DNA from: Nocardia sp. BMG111209
GTDB lineage: Bacteria > Actinomycetota > Actinomycetes > Mycobacteriales > Mycobacteriaceae
DNA: 64,000 nucleotides
Assembly: GCF_000381925.1 (NCBI RefSeq)
Contig: NZ_KB907307.1
Location: 1,364,001 to 1,428,000 of the forward strand
Direction: 5' to 3'
In this document: one piece after another, positions 51,958 through 60,822 of the stretch
Layout: each line of letters opens with the position of its first letter
How positions within the stretch are numbered: position 1 is the first letter of the stretch
Made by a program: the position numbers and the translations under genes
Notes under the pieces: model-generated
What the model was told of the DNA's origin: nothing
Seen by the model: the letters and a program-made list of their open reading frames with translations, nothing else
The model's database searches: none

Positions 51958-53280
51958 ATGGTTTCGACGCAGATCCCCGAGGGCGCGGACGCCCGCCCGG
52001 ATATCGCACCTCAGCGGCGGACTCCTGTGCGCCCGGCACCGTCGCCGGTTCGCCGCGGCGTCCCGGCGCACCGCGGGCGGCCCGGTGGCCCGGCCGCCGC
52101 TCCGCCCGGCGGTACCGGGCACGACTCCCGCGCCGAACCGCCGGCACCGCGGCGAGCACCCGCCGGCGACCTCACCGGTCTCGCACCGGCAGTGGCACGC
52201 CGATTGATCGCGGACCACGGCGACGACCATCGGTTCGATACCGACATCGAGCACGCGACAGCGCTGTGCCTGGCACTGGCTGCGGATCTGCTGGCCGGGC
52301 GCAAATTTTCCGGCCGGGTCACCGCGATCGAGCAGTACGCGTCACGGTGCGCCCACAACGGAATTTCGCTGGGGGCGATCGTGCGCGGCGTGCACACCGG
52401 CATGCAGGTCGTCGTCGACGAACTCGGTGCCCTCGGCGGGCCCGGCCTGCTGCCGACGCTACGGAGCGTGTTCGTCGCGCGGACCGTCATCGCCGCCGCT
52501 GTCTCGCGTGCCTATCTGCGGGAGACGGCGCAGGTCACCGGCGATCCGGTCCGCGCGGTCCACGCGGTCACCGCCGCCCTGCTCGCCGGTCGCGACCCGG
52601 CGGTCCTGGCCCGCGCGCACGGCATCGTTCTCGCCGATGCCTATTGGGTTTTCGCGCTGCGATTCGGCCGTCCGCTGCGTGACCGCGCGGACGTCACGGC
52701 ATGGTGGGACCGGGCGAGCACCGCGCTGGCGGAGTACTCACCGGCGGTGCTCACGCTGGCGGGGCGATGGGGAGCAACAGTGCTGGTGCCCGCCGCCGAC
52801 CTGGCCGACACCGAGACCGGCGCCGCCGCGGGCCGGCTCACCGCGGTACTGGACGACGATACTCATCTGCTCGTTCTGCACAGTGACGTATCGCGGCTGC
52901 CGGCCTCGGTGAACCTGGCGCATCAGCTGGCGGGTTTCGCCCGGAACCACCAGCTTCCTGCCCGGTTGTACGGCCTGGACGAACTCGTGATCGAACACCA
53001 GCTCGCGCGCCCGGGGCTTGCGCGCGACCACCTCGCCGCGATCGTGGCGCCGCTGGCCACCGCTCCCTACCTGCTCGACACGCTGCGCGCGCACCTGTCG
53101 AACCATCTCAACCGGAAGCAGACCGCCCGACAGCTGCACATCCATATCAACACCGTCGACTACCGGCTCACCCGTATCGGACAGGTAACCGGTCTCGACT
53201 TCAGAAACCCCGACGATCGGTTCCGGCTCCAAGCGGCACTGATCGCCTACGACAGCAGCACGGCAACCAGCGTGCTGTGA
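51958..53280 (+). CDS. PucR/CdaR-type transcriptional regulator (440 aa)
   Basis: ATG 51958 (MVSTQIPEG) with GAGG 6 bases upstream is chosen. A TTG at 51883 would extend the frame but would put the operator dyad inside the coding region. After a Pro/Arg-rich N-terminus, a helical sensor region (~95-200) and a middle alpha/beta domain, the C-terminus has the PucR helix-turn-helix: LRAHLSNHLNRKQTARQLHIHINTVDYRLTRIGQVTGLDFRNPDDRFRLQAALIAY. Target and effector are unknown. The gene converges on the second TetR gene, 22 bases apart. Confidence 0.85.
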   Translation: MVSTQIPEGADARPDIAPQRRTPVRPAPSPVRRGVPAHRGRPGGPAAAPPGGTGHDSRAEPPAPRRAPAGDLTGLAPAVARRLIADHGDDHRFDTDIEHATALCLALAADLLAGRKFSGRVTAIEQYASRCAHNGISLGAIVRGVHTGMQVVVDELGALGGPGLLPTLRSVFVARTVIAAAVSRAYLRETAQVTGDPVRAVHAVTAALLAGRDPAVLARAHGIVLADAYWVFALRFGRPLRDRADVTAWWDRASTALAEYSPAVLTLAGRWGATVLVPAADLADTETGAAAGRLTAVLDDDTHLLVLHSDVSRLPASVNLAHQLAGFARNHQLPARLYGLDELVIEHQLARPGLARDHLAAIVAPLATAPYLLDTLRAHLSNHLNRKQTARQLHIHINTVDYRLTRIGQVTGLDFRNPDDRFRLQAALIAYDSSTATSVL

Positions 53281-53302
53281 GGCCCGATGGCGTGCGGCCG
53301 GG

Positions 53303-53938
53303 TCAGGCCGAGGTGGTCCGGGGTCGGGCTCGCAGGCCCGCGAGGATCACCTCGGCGAGGCGGTCGGAGTCTGCTCGGAACAACTGTTCCGCGTCGCGGT
53401 CGTCGCGATAGGGGGCGAACATCCAGTGCATCAGCATGCCCCCAAGGATCAGGTCCGGCAGGATGGTGGCCGGTGTTCCCGGGGGGATCTCCCCGCGAGC
53501 CGAGGCTCTGTTGGTGACCTGCCGTGCCGCCTTTCCCAGTGGGTCGAAGATCTCCTCGCGGTACAGGCGGTCGAGTTCGGTATTGCTGACACAGTCGACC
53601 AGTAGACGATTGGCGGCTTGCGCGAGGAAGGGTGTGACATACCAGCGCACCCACTGGTTCGTGTAGTCGCGTACATCTGCTTCGAGGCTGCCCAGATCGC
53701 GGGCCGTCGGGATGTTGGTGCGGCTGAAGGCCGTGATGAGCAGCGCCTCGCGGGTCTGCCACCGGCGGTAGATCGCCGGCTTGCCGACGCCCGATACCCG
53801 GGCGACCGCTTCGAAGGTGAAGCCGTGCCATCCGTCGAGTGCGTACACCTCGATCGCCGCGACGAGGGCCAACGTTTCGATGCGCGGGTCGCGCTTGCGT
53901 CCGACGGATCGACCCGAGCCGGTAGCTGACCTTTCCAT
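53303..53938 (-). CDS. TetR-family regulator (211 aa)
   Basis: The HTH is at residues ~18-64: RIETLALVAAIEVYALDGWHGFTFEAVARVSGVGKPAIYRRWQTREALL. It is followed by a TetR C-terminal domain of the type with TNQWVRWYVTPFLAQAANRLLVDCV. It lies downstream of the LLM oxidoreductase gene on the same strand, 147 bases away, and may regulate it. A CGTAC-N7-GTACG dyad upstream of the oxidoreductase is a candidate site. Confidence 0.9.
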   Translation of the reverse strand: MERSATGSGRSVGRKRDPRIETLALVAAIEVYALDGWHGFTFEAVARVSGVGKPAIYRRWQTREALLITAFSRTNIPTARDLGSLEADVRDYTNQWVRWYVTPFLAQAANRLLVDCVSNTELDRLYREEIFDPLGKAARQVTNRASARGEIPPGTPATILPDLILGGMLMHWMFAPYRDDRDAEQLFRADSDRLAEVILAGLRARPRTTSA

Positions 53939-54085
53939 GCCCCGATCATCCCTGGACCCGGGCGCGGGCTTCCGCGCACCACCCGACGCCGTCCACCGGA
54001 TCGGGCAGAGCCGCGGTGGCGACGCCGATCCGCCGCCGCCGGCAACGGCCGGGCGCTCAGGTCCGGCCGGGCGAGTCCGCGGCGA

Positions 54086-55063
54086 TCACCGCGAAACGGT
54101 CGTCGTACCGCGCAACTCGTCGGCGATATCGGCGATCATCTGCCTGGTCCGATGCTTGGATGCCGTGAGCGTCGCGCGGTTGTCGCCGAGAGGCAGCAAT
54201 CGCACCGAGACGTCGGTCGCACCCGCGGCCGCGTATCGTCGCAGCCCGGTGACGATCGCATCCTCGTCGCCTGCCAGGCACAGATCGCCGATGTTGTCGG
54301 CATTCCCGTGTTCCAGCAGCCGGCGGTAGTTGGGCAGCGTCTCGTCGACGCCCAGGATCCGGTTCGCGCGGGCCTTGGCCGCGTCGACGTCCGTCTGCCG
54401 GCACAGGCATATCGGCAATCCGGCCACGATGCGCGGCGCAGGGCGACCGGCCTCGGTGGCGGCCCGGGTGATGCGCGGAGCAATGTGCTCGGCGACAGCG
54501 CGATCGTCGGCCATCCACAAAATGGTGCCGTCGGCCTGTTCCCCGGCCAGCCGCAACATCATCGGCGCCAGAGCGGCCGTCATCACGGTCAGGGGAGCCA
54601 CCGGCGTGAGGTCCAGCGGATGGCGGACGGTGAAGGTGGCGTTGCCGACCGCCACCGATTCCGCGCCGCGCAGTGCGGGCATCAGTACCTCGAGATAGTC
54701 GCGCGTGTATGCCACCGGTTTGTCGTAGGGCAGACCGAGCATGTCCTGCACGATGTAGCGGTGCGAGGGCCCGATACCCAGGGTCAGCCGCCCGCCGGTC
54801 GCCGCGTGGACCGACAACGCCTGTCGGGCCAGCGTCATCGGATGCTGGGCCTGCAACGGCACCACCGCCGTGCCCAACTCGATCCGGTTGGTCCCGGCGC
54901 CCATCAGCGCAATGGCCGTCAGTGCGTCGAAATCGCCGGGGACCTGCGGAATCCAGGCCGTGTCCAGACCGGCCGACTCGGCCCACACCACATCGTCCAC
55001 CATGCGGGCGGCCTTGCTCGCGGTATCACCGCGCTCGGGCCCGATCATCACTCCGATACGCAT
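54086..55063 (-). CDS. LLM-class, probably F420-dependent oxidoreductase (325 aa)
   Basis: Start ATG 55063 (MRIGVMIGPERGD) has GGAGG 4 bases upstream; ATG 55078 is an alternative without a good site. The TIM-barrel bacterial luciferase-like pattern is clear: WAESAGLDTAWIPQVPGDFDALTAIALMGAGTNRIELGTAVVPLQAQHPMTLARQALSVHAATGGRLTLGIGPSH, then APLTVMTAALAPMMLRLAGEQADGTILWMAD. The family transfers hydride with F420H2 or FMN. The substrate is unknown. Confidence 0.9.
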   Translation of the reverse strand: MRIGVMIGPERGDTASKAARMVDDVVWAESAGLDTAWIPQVPGDFDALTAIALMGAGTNRIELGTAVVPLQAQHPMTLARQALSVHAATGGRLTLGIGPSHRYIVQDMLGLPYDKPVAYTRDYLEVLMPALRGAESVAVGNATFTVRHPLDLTPVAPLTVMTAALAPMMLRLAGEQADGTILWMADDRAVAEHIAPRITRAATEAGRPAPRIVAGLPICLCRQTDVDAAKARANRILGVDETLPNYRRLLEHGNADNIGDLCLAGDEDAIVTGLRRYAAAGATDVSVRLLPLGDNRATLTASKHRTRQMIADIADELRGTTTVSR

Positions 55064-55550
55064 CGTTCCTCCAGACATCGGTTGGTGCACAGCCGGTCTC
55101 GCGGGGCCACGATCGCGACCGCTTCGCTCGACCGGCACTCCACCGAGGCTATATTACGTACTGCATCCGTACGATATGTTTGCCGGATTCGAGGGCCGGA
55201 TCACTCGCCGCCGAGGTCGCCGTCTCCGCCACAGCTCGGCTATCCGCTTCCATTAATGGCTGTGACCTGCGCAGATCAAGTGAGTCGCTCGCACCCGAGC
55301 GGTGACGGCCGCCCGTCGACGCTCCGGCCTCCGTCACCCACCGAAATATTTCGTCCCAGTGCAGTACGTAACTCGGTCCGTGCGACCGGCTGCGTGGCGA
55401 TCGACACGCTGCCGCCTCCGAATGCGAGGCCCACAATCATTTTTGGGACATTGCACGGTTCCCGGCCGCCTCGTTTGGCAAATCACCTACTGTAACCTGG
55501 TTACTGGTGACTGACATCACAAGCCGATCCCCGATAGAGGTAAGACTGTT
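55064..55550. promoter_or_regulatory. 487-bp divergent intergenic region with two dyads
   Basis: No gene is seen. Two symmetric sites stand out: CGTAC-N7-GTACG at 55157-55173, about 95-110 bases upstream of the LLM oxidoreductase, and GTAACC-T-GGTTAC at 55492-55504, 46-59 bases upstream of the gene at 55551. A CAGTACGTAA half-site lies near 55362. Each full dyad is placed like an operator for the nearer gene. Confidence 0.45.
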
Positions 55551-56348
55551 GTGAGTCGTGTCTCCGACACCGAGCCGTGCGGCACCGAAACAGCCGTGCG
55601 ATCGACGCGGCCCAAGGATCTGACGTCGCGATCATCGTTCGGCGTGCTGGGCACGCTGTACAGCGCCGGTGAGCAGGGCCTGGCCCTCGACGCGCACCGG
55701 TCACTGTCGCGGAGCACCCTGTTGCGGCTGCGAGACCGTCGAACCGGCGCGTTCATCGAGGAATTCACCGCGTGGGCAGACGGTTTCGGCGAATACCGGG
55801 TCAGGCTGACCGCCCGCGCTCGGCGGCATTACGCACACCACCATGCCTGCTATCGCGAACTGTATCCCGATATCGACACCCCGGTTCCCCGGCCGACCGA
55901 CGGCGCCCACGGCGGGCTCGTCGATCACCGGGCCGACCGCGATCCCGCCCGGAACCTCCTGCGCGAGGCCGATGTGCTGGTCCTGGACGCGTTGATCCGG
56001 TTGCAGGGCGGGGAAATCGGTCGACTGCAGAAACCTCCGATCGGCCGATACCAGCGCGGTACCTCACCCGAGATCGGTGCGATGCCACCGGGATTGCTGT
56101 ACCGGGAAGCGGAGAAACTGGCGAACAGCCGGAAGCCGATCAGCCGGCTCCTGCAACATCCCGACGGCCCACTGGTCGCAGTCGTGGAAGTCACCTCCCT
56201 GCTGCCTTGGGCCGCAACAGGTTCCATTCCGCTGCCCGCGTTGATCGTGCTCACCACTCGCGGGCGCGACCACTATGAATCCCACCTCGACTCCTACCGG
56301 CGCGCGTATCCCGACCTCGACCTCCAGCTCTCGCGGCACACGATGTGA
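55551..56348 (+). CDS. Unknown protein with two similar halves, possible winged-helix repeats (265 aa)
   Basis: The start is GTG 55551 with AGAGG 12 bases upstream. Each half ends in a matching motif: RVRLTARARRHYAHHHACYRELYPDID (~83-109) and LIVLTTRGRDHYESHLDSYRRAYPDLD (~231-257). Before each motif lies a helical region with a TLLRLRDRRTGAF or GLLYREAEKLANS segment. The pattern 'LT.RGR.HY' at the end of a wing recalls MarR/PadR-like winged helices, so a DNA-binding protein made by internal duplication is possible. I do not recognise a family. The GTAACC dyad in its promoter would suit autoregulation. Confidence 0.65.
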   Translation: MSRVSDTEPCGTETAVRSTRPKDLTSRSSFGVLGTLYSAGEQGLALDAHRSLSRSTLLRLRDRRTGAFIEEFTAWADGFGEYRVRLTARARRHYAHHHACYRELYPDIDTPVPRPTDGAHGGLVDHRADRDPARNLLREADVLVLDALIRLQGGEIGRLQKPPIGRYQRGTSPEIGAMPPGLLYREAEKLANSRKPISRLLQHPDGPLVAVVEVTSLLPWAATGSIPLPALIVLTTRGRDHYESHLDSYRRAYPDLDLQLSRHTM

Positions 56349-56420
56349 GAACCGTTCCGGCGCAGCCGATTCCGGATGCCGCATCGGCCTTCCGGCCGAA
56401 CGACAACGGCGTCCTCACCT

Positions 56421-56467
56421 CGTCGAGCCGGGCCGGGGCTGATTGCCGACCCCGGCCCGGCTCGACG
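56421..56467. terminator. Strong hairpin after the oxoamine-synthase gene
   Basis: An 18-bp perfect stem (56421-56438 with 56450-56467) encloses an 11-base loop. It lies 6 bases past the stop of the minus-strand PLP-enzyme gene and between convergent genes, so it should act in both directions. Confidence 0.88.
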
Positions 56468-56472
56468 GTCGC

Positions 56473-57705
56473 TCAGAACCGGTACTTCTCCCGGAGTTCG
56501 GCGAGGGTGTCGAGGAAGCCGTCCAGTTGTTCGTCGGTGATCCGGTTGTTCAGCAGCAGCCGGATCACGGCGCGGCCCTTCGGCACCGCGGGGTAGCCGA
56601 ACATCGGGACCAGGTATCCGCGGTCGATGAACTCCTGGCGCACGTTCACGGCGATGTCGTTGGGGCCCACCAGGATCGAGGTCACGTAGGTCGGCGTGGG
56701 GTTGATCGTGCAGCCGATCCGGAGCAGTCGCTCCCGCAGCCGGTCGATGCGGTCGAGGTAGTTCGCCATGATCGACGGGTCGCGGCGCATCGTGCGCAGC
56801 ACGTGCACGATGGCGCCGGCGGTCGGCGGCTGGATGTTGGTGGTGAACACCGTTGTGCCGGAAAGGAAGCGGAACGCGTCGAGGGCGTCGGCCGGTCCGG
56901 CCAGCGCGCCGCCGCTCAGCCCGACGCCCTTGCCGAACGACACCATCAGGAAGGTCGCCCGGCGCAGCGCCTCGTACTCGGCGGCGAACCGGCGCCCGCC
57001 GTTGCCGTAGACCATGAAACCGTTGGCGTCGTCGACGAAGCTGACCGCGCCGAACTCCTCGCACAGGTCGAGGATCTCGGCGACCGGGGCCATCGAGCCG
57101 TCGGCGGAGTACACGGCCTCGAAACCGACGACGATCTTGCGGCCCGCCAGTTGCTCCAGCTCACTGCGGAGGCTCGCGGTGTCGTTGTGGTCGAACATGA
57201 TCAGGTTGCGGCCGAACTTGAAGCGCTCGGCGGCCTTCCACATGCTCCAGTGGCATTCCCGGTCGAGCACGAGCACGGTGTCGGTGTTGTTCACGCCGGC
57301 GTTGTTGTCGAACGAGAACCGCGCGCTCATCGCGTTGACGAAACCGAGGTTGGCCAGCATTCCGGTGGCGAAGGTGAGCGCCTTCTCCCGGCCGGTGATC
57401 TCGGCGACGAGCGCTTCCAGCTCGAGGTGCGGCCGCGAGACGCCCTGGATGATCCGGGAGCCGCCGACCACCAGGCCGTATTCCGCCGCCGTCGCGGCGA
57501 AGACCTTGCGCACCTCCGGATCGTGCTGCCAGCCCAGGATGCCGATGCCGGAGAAATTGACCAGTTTCCTGCCCTCGATGCTCACGACCGCGTCGTTGAC
57601 GCCGTCGAGTTCGGGCAACTTGATGAATTCGCCACTTCCTCGCGCGTGGTCGAGCCAAGTGGAGAAACCCCAGCGATCCAGCGCGGGGGCCGCGGACGGC
57701 GTCAT
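56473..57705 (-). CDS. Alpha-oxoamine synthase-family PLP enzyme (410 aa)
   Basis: ATG 57705 with GAGGA 7 bases upstream is chosen over a long in-frame extension. The family (AONS, KBL, SPT, CqsA) condenses an acyl thioester with an amino acid to an alpha-aminoketone and CO2. Seen here: LVNFSGIGILGW, GSRIIQGVSRPHLELEALVAEITGREKALTFATGMLANLG, the His that stacks on PLP (ECHWSMW), FDHNDTASLRSELEQL, the PLP-phenol Asp in FVDDANG, and the Schiff-base Lys in VSFGKGVGLSGGAL. The family's DDAHG is DDANG here. Lies 14 bases after a sulfotransferase gene and is probably co-transcribed. No acyl carrier protein is seen nearby. Confidence 0.85.
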   Translation of the reverse strand: MTPSAAPALDRWGFSTWLDHARGSGEFIKLPELDGVNDAVVSIEGRKLVNFSGIGILGWQHDPEVRKVFAATAAEYGLVVGGSRIIQGVSRPHLELEALVAEITGREKALTFATGMLANLGFVNAMSARFSFDNNAGVNNTDTVLVLDRECHWSMWKAAERFKFGRNLIMFDHNDTASLRSELEQLAGRKIVVGFEAVYSADGSMAPVAEILDLCEEFGAVSFVDDANGFMVYGNGGRRFAAEYEALRRATFLMVSFGKGVGLSGGALAGPADALDAFRFLSGTTVFTTNIQPPTAGAIVHVLRTMRRDPSIMANYLDRIDRLRERLLRIGCTINPTPTYVTSILVGPNDIAVNVRQEFIDRGYLVPMFGYPAVPKGRAVIRLLLNNRITDEQLDGFLDTLAELREKYRF

Positions 57706-57719
57706 GATCGTTCCTCGTT

Positions 57720-58847
57720 TCAGAGCAGGGCGTCGAGCCGGGCGTCGACCTCGTCGGCGCCGATGCCGTAGTCGGCCACGTCGTACCGATGGGAACGGAG
57801 GAGATCGTCCTCGGCGACCACCTCCCGCATCGCGGTGCGGACCTCGTCGGTGAGCTCCCGGCCGAGGTGCCGGTAGATGTCGGTGGCGATCGCCAGCGGG
57901 TCGGCGGTGAACTCGGCGAACTCGACGTCGTAGAACGTGGCCGGGTCGTATTCGGCCCGGTCCTCGGCGTAACGCTCGAGCGTGCGGACGGCGAATTCGA
58001 GCAGGACGGGCCCGATCGCCTCGCCCCGGAAGGTCGCGGACCTGCCCGCGGCCATCTTGCTCACCATGCTGCACGCCGATCCCAGCACCGTGCGGGCGGG
58101 CCGGCGGTGGGTCTGGACGATCAGGGCGTCCGGAAAGGTCGCCAGCAGCGCGTCCAGGCATACGAGGTGGCTGGAAGACTTGAGCACCCAGCGCTTTCCG
58201 GCGTCGGGCAGCCCGATCAGCTGCAGATTACTGCGATACCGCCGGTAGGTTTCGGTGAAGTCCTGGGCCGCCAGCCAGGCGGAGTACGTCGGCACGTACC
58301 CGGTGAACTCGAAATACGGCGAGAGCATCGACTGGCGGGTCAGCAGCCAGCATTCCTCGACCTCGGCGGCCTTGCGATTGTGGATGCCCAGGTAGCCGGG
58401 AACCTGCTCGACGAATTCGTCGATGCCGTTCTGCACCATCCGGAAGACCGGGTCGGCCGCCCAGGCCGAGCGCGCCGGCCGGGGTTGCGGCGCGTAGCCC
58501 AGCCACATCTGCAGACCCTGATGCGCCGGGTCGGCGGTCAGGATCCGGTGCAGGGTCGTCGTACCGGTGCGCGGCAAGCCGACGATGAACACCGGCCGCT
58601 CGATCGGGACCTCGGCGTGCTCGGGGTGCGCCTGCAACTGGGCCTGGCTGATCAGGCGGGACGCGAGGATGCCGGTCAGCTCGCCCCGAACCGCCGCCGT
58701 CCCCTCCGGGGTCAGATCGGCCTCCTCCCGGTAGGAAGCCAGGAGCACCTCGAGGCCTTCCCGGTACTCCGACGGGCCGAAGTCGGTGAGCCCGGTGAGA
58801 TCGGAAGCGGCTGCCTCCAATTCCTCCGCTGTGCCGAGCTTGTCCAC
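57720..58847 (-). CDS. PAPS-dependent sulfotransferase, type-3 family (375 aa)
   Basis: The 5'-phosphosulfate-binding loop is PVFIVGLPRTGTTTLHRIL (~residues 85-103). The 3'-phosphate-binding region is RWVLKSSSHLVCLDALLATFPDALIVQTHRRPARTVLGSACSM (~218-260), and the C-terminal part (YDVEFAEFTADPLAIATDIYRHLGREL) is typical. It would transfer sulfate from PAPS to a hydroxyl or amine. Start is GTG 58847 with GGAG upstream. It is the first gene of the minus-strand operon with the PLP enzyme. Confidence 0.88.
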   Translation of the reverse strand: MDKLGTAEELEAAASDLTGLTDFGPSEYREGLEVLLASYREEADLTPEGTAAVRGELTGILASRLISQAQLQAHPEHAEVPIERPVFIVGLPRTGTTTLHRILTADPAHQGLQMWLGYAPQPRPARSAWAADPVFRMVQNGIDEFVEQVPGYLGIHNRKAAEVEECWLLTRQSMLSPYFEFTGYVPTYSAWLAAQDFTETYRRYRSNLQLIGLPDAGKRWVLKSSSHLVCLDALLATFPDALIVQTHRRPARTVLGSACSMVSKMAAGRSATFRGEAIGPVLLEFAVRTLERYAEDRAEYDPATFYDVEFAEFTADPLAIATDIYRHLGRELTDEVRTAMREVVAEDDLLRSHRYDVADYGIGADEVDARLDALL

Positions 58848-59250
58848 TTCAGTACACTCCTTCGAATTCGTCGGCTTCGATTTCTTCGGTGGCCCTGCCG
58901 GGAATTCTCGCGATACGAGACAGAACCCGTCTCACTGTTCGGATAGTGGGTCGATATCGGAAATTGCCGGTCGGCAGTTTCCGGACAGTCTGTCGTCCAC
59001 CGTCTCGGGAGGGATATCGGTACGCGCGCGGGCCCCGGATCACCCCGTCGATTCACCCTCGGTATTCCCGGGCCACCCGTGTGATCGAACCATGCGAGAG
59101 CCGGTTCATGCGGTCCGGTCGCGTATTCGTATCAGTCGATTGGAAATGTGTGCGGCCGAGGGGATTTCAGGCTCCGCCCGCCCGCCGGACACCCGGGCGT
59201 CACTCGAATCCGATTCGGTTGCCGGAGATCTCGTTCCCGCGGAGGCGCCG
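58848..59250. promoter_or_regulatory. 403-bp divergent control region of the sulfation cluster, with 26-bp dyad
   Basis: No gene is seen; an upstream in-frame extension of the MFS gene runs through it but has no ribosome-binding site. A near-perfect 26-base inverted repeat at 58958-58983 (outer arms CGGAAA and TTTCCG, inner arms GCCG and CGGC, one G-T mismatch) lies 111 bases from the sulfotransferase start and 268 from the exporter start. It is a strong operator or hairpin candidate. The region is lower in GC than the flanking genes. Confidence 0.6.
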
Positions 59251-60621
59251 ATGACCACGACACACCGGCAGTCCGGGAGCGTCCGGCGCTGGGCGGTGGT
59301 GGCCGTCTGCACCTCGAGCGTGTTCCTGATCGGGGTGGACGCGACCATCGTCAATGTCGGGCTGCCGGCGATCGGCGCCGGCCTGGGAGCCGATGCCCGT
59401 GGTCTCGAATGGGTGCTGGACGCGTACACCGTCGCGCTGGCCTGCCTGCTCATCACGGCGGGGGTGGCGGCGGACCGGTTCGGGCGGCGGCCGGTCTTCC
59501 AGCTCGGGCTCGTGATGTTCGGGACCGCGTCGCTGGCCTGCGCGCTGGCCCCGTCGGCCGCGACGCTGGTGTCGGCGCGGGCGGTGCAGGGCGCCGGCGC
59601 GTCCATGCTGGGCCCGGTCGCGCTGGCGATCATCGTCGACGTGCTGCCCGATCCGCGCGAGCGGGCCCGCGCGATCGGGGTGTGGGCCTCGGTATTCGGG
59701 CTGAGCCTGGCCGCGGGACCGGTGTCCGGCGGTGTGCTGCTCGCCTTCTTCGGCTGGCGGGCACTGTTCTGGGTCAACCTCCCGGTGGTCGTGGCCGTGC
59801 TCGTGCTGAGCGCCGCGGTCGTCCCGGATTCCCGCGGCCGGCGGCGGGCGCTCGACCTGCCGGGCCAGGGGTTGCTGACCGTTGTCGTGGGACTCTCGGT
59901 GTTCGTCCTGATCGAGGGCCCGTCCGCCGGCTGGATGTCGCCGGCCGTTCTGCTCAGCTGTCTCGTGATCGGTTCGGCCGCAACGGGATTCGTTGCGGCC
60001 GAGCGGCGCACCGCGGAACCCCTGATCGACCCCCGGCTGTTCGGCCGACCCGCGTTCGGCACCGCAGTGCTCGGCGCGGCGGCCGTCCTGCTGCTGCTCA
60101 ACGCCGCGCTACTGCTCAACACGTATTACCTGCAGCGCGGCCGGCATTGGACGCCGCTGGCCACCGGCTGCGCGATCCTGCCGCTGGCGCTCGCGGCGGC
60201 CGCGTGCGCGCCGGCGGCGGGAATCCTGGTGAGCCGCGGCCGGGCGCGCACGGCACTGCTGATCGCCGCGACGTTCATCACGACGAGCGCCCTGAGCCTG
60301 GTGGGCCTGCGCGACGACACGCCCGTCGCCGCGCTGCTGGGGGCATACCTGTTGCTCGGCATCGGCATCGGATTCGCCAACGCGCCGATCACCGACAGAG
60401 CTGTCGGTGGTGTGCCGCCCGAGCGGGCCGGGGTCGTCGGCGCGATCACGGCGACGGCCCGGCACATCGGATCGGCAGTCGGCATCGCCGTGATCGGCGG
60501 GCTCGTCGCCGGTCCCGGCGCCGACCGGCTCGCGGCCGCCACCCGTCCGGGTTGGCTGCTTGTAGCCGCTTGCGGCGCTTACCTTTTCGTCGTGGCGGGC
60601 ACGGTCCGGCGGGAACGGTGA
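59251..60621 (+). CDS. MFS exporter, DHA2 (EmrB/QacA) type (456 aa)
   Basis: ATG 59251 has GGAGG 5 bases upstream. The protein begins with RWAVVAVCTSSVFLIGVDATIVNVGLPAIGAGLGA, the DHA2 start with Asp in helix 1. Motif A is ADRFGRRPVF and motif C-like VFGLSLAAGPVSGGVLLAFFGWRALFWVNLP. About 13-14 hydrophobic segments follow. Such proteins export small molecules by proton antiport. The location suggests export of the cluster product or self-resistance. Confidence 0.9.
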   Translation: MTTTHRQSGSVRRWAVVAVCTSSVFLIGVDATIVNVGLPAIGAGLGADARGLEWVLDAYTVALACLLITAGVAADRFGRRPVFQLGLVMFGTASLACALAPSAATLVSARAVQGAGASMLGPVALAIIVDVLPDPRERARAIGVWASVFGLSLAAGPVSGGVLLAFFGWRALFWVNLPVVVAVLVLSAAVVPDSRGRRRALDLPGQGLLTVVVGLSVFVLIEGPSAGWMSPAVLLSCLVIGSAATGFVAAERRTAEPLIDPRLFGRPAFGTAVLGAAAVLLLLNAALLLNTYYLQRGRHWTPLATGCAILPLALAAAACAPAAGILVSRGRARTALLIAATFITTSALSLVGLRDDTPVAALLGAYLLLGIGIGFANAPITDRAVGGVPPERAGVVGAITATARHIGSAVGIAVIGGLVAGPGADRLAAATRPGWLLVAACGAYLFVVAGTVRRER

Positions 60622-60822
60622 GCCGCCGTCCATATCAATTGCCGAAACGAATTGCCCGATCGGTATTACTCATGACGCAGAACCGGGATCCGCGGATATG
60701 CGGAGTTCGACACCATTATCGGTGCGATATTCTCGGCGTCGAAACAGGGCGGCGCGAATATCGGCGGCGGGAGTTCGCGAATTCGCTACCCGGACATCAC
60801 TTCGCCGTGTCAGAAATATCCC

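Noticed and set aside
57706..58161. In-frame N-terminal extension of the oxoamine-synthase-family enzyme
   Set aside because: It lies antisense-frame within the sulfotransferase gene and is Arg/Pro-rich; ATG 57705 has a ribosome-binding site and gives the normal family length.
58786..59250. In-frame N-terminal extension of the MFS exporter
   Set aside because: The extension overlaps the divergent sulfotransferase gene, is not membrane-like, and the internal ATG 59251 has a good ribosome-binding site and starts exactly at the family N-terminus.
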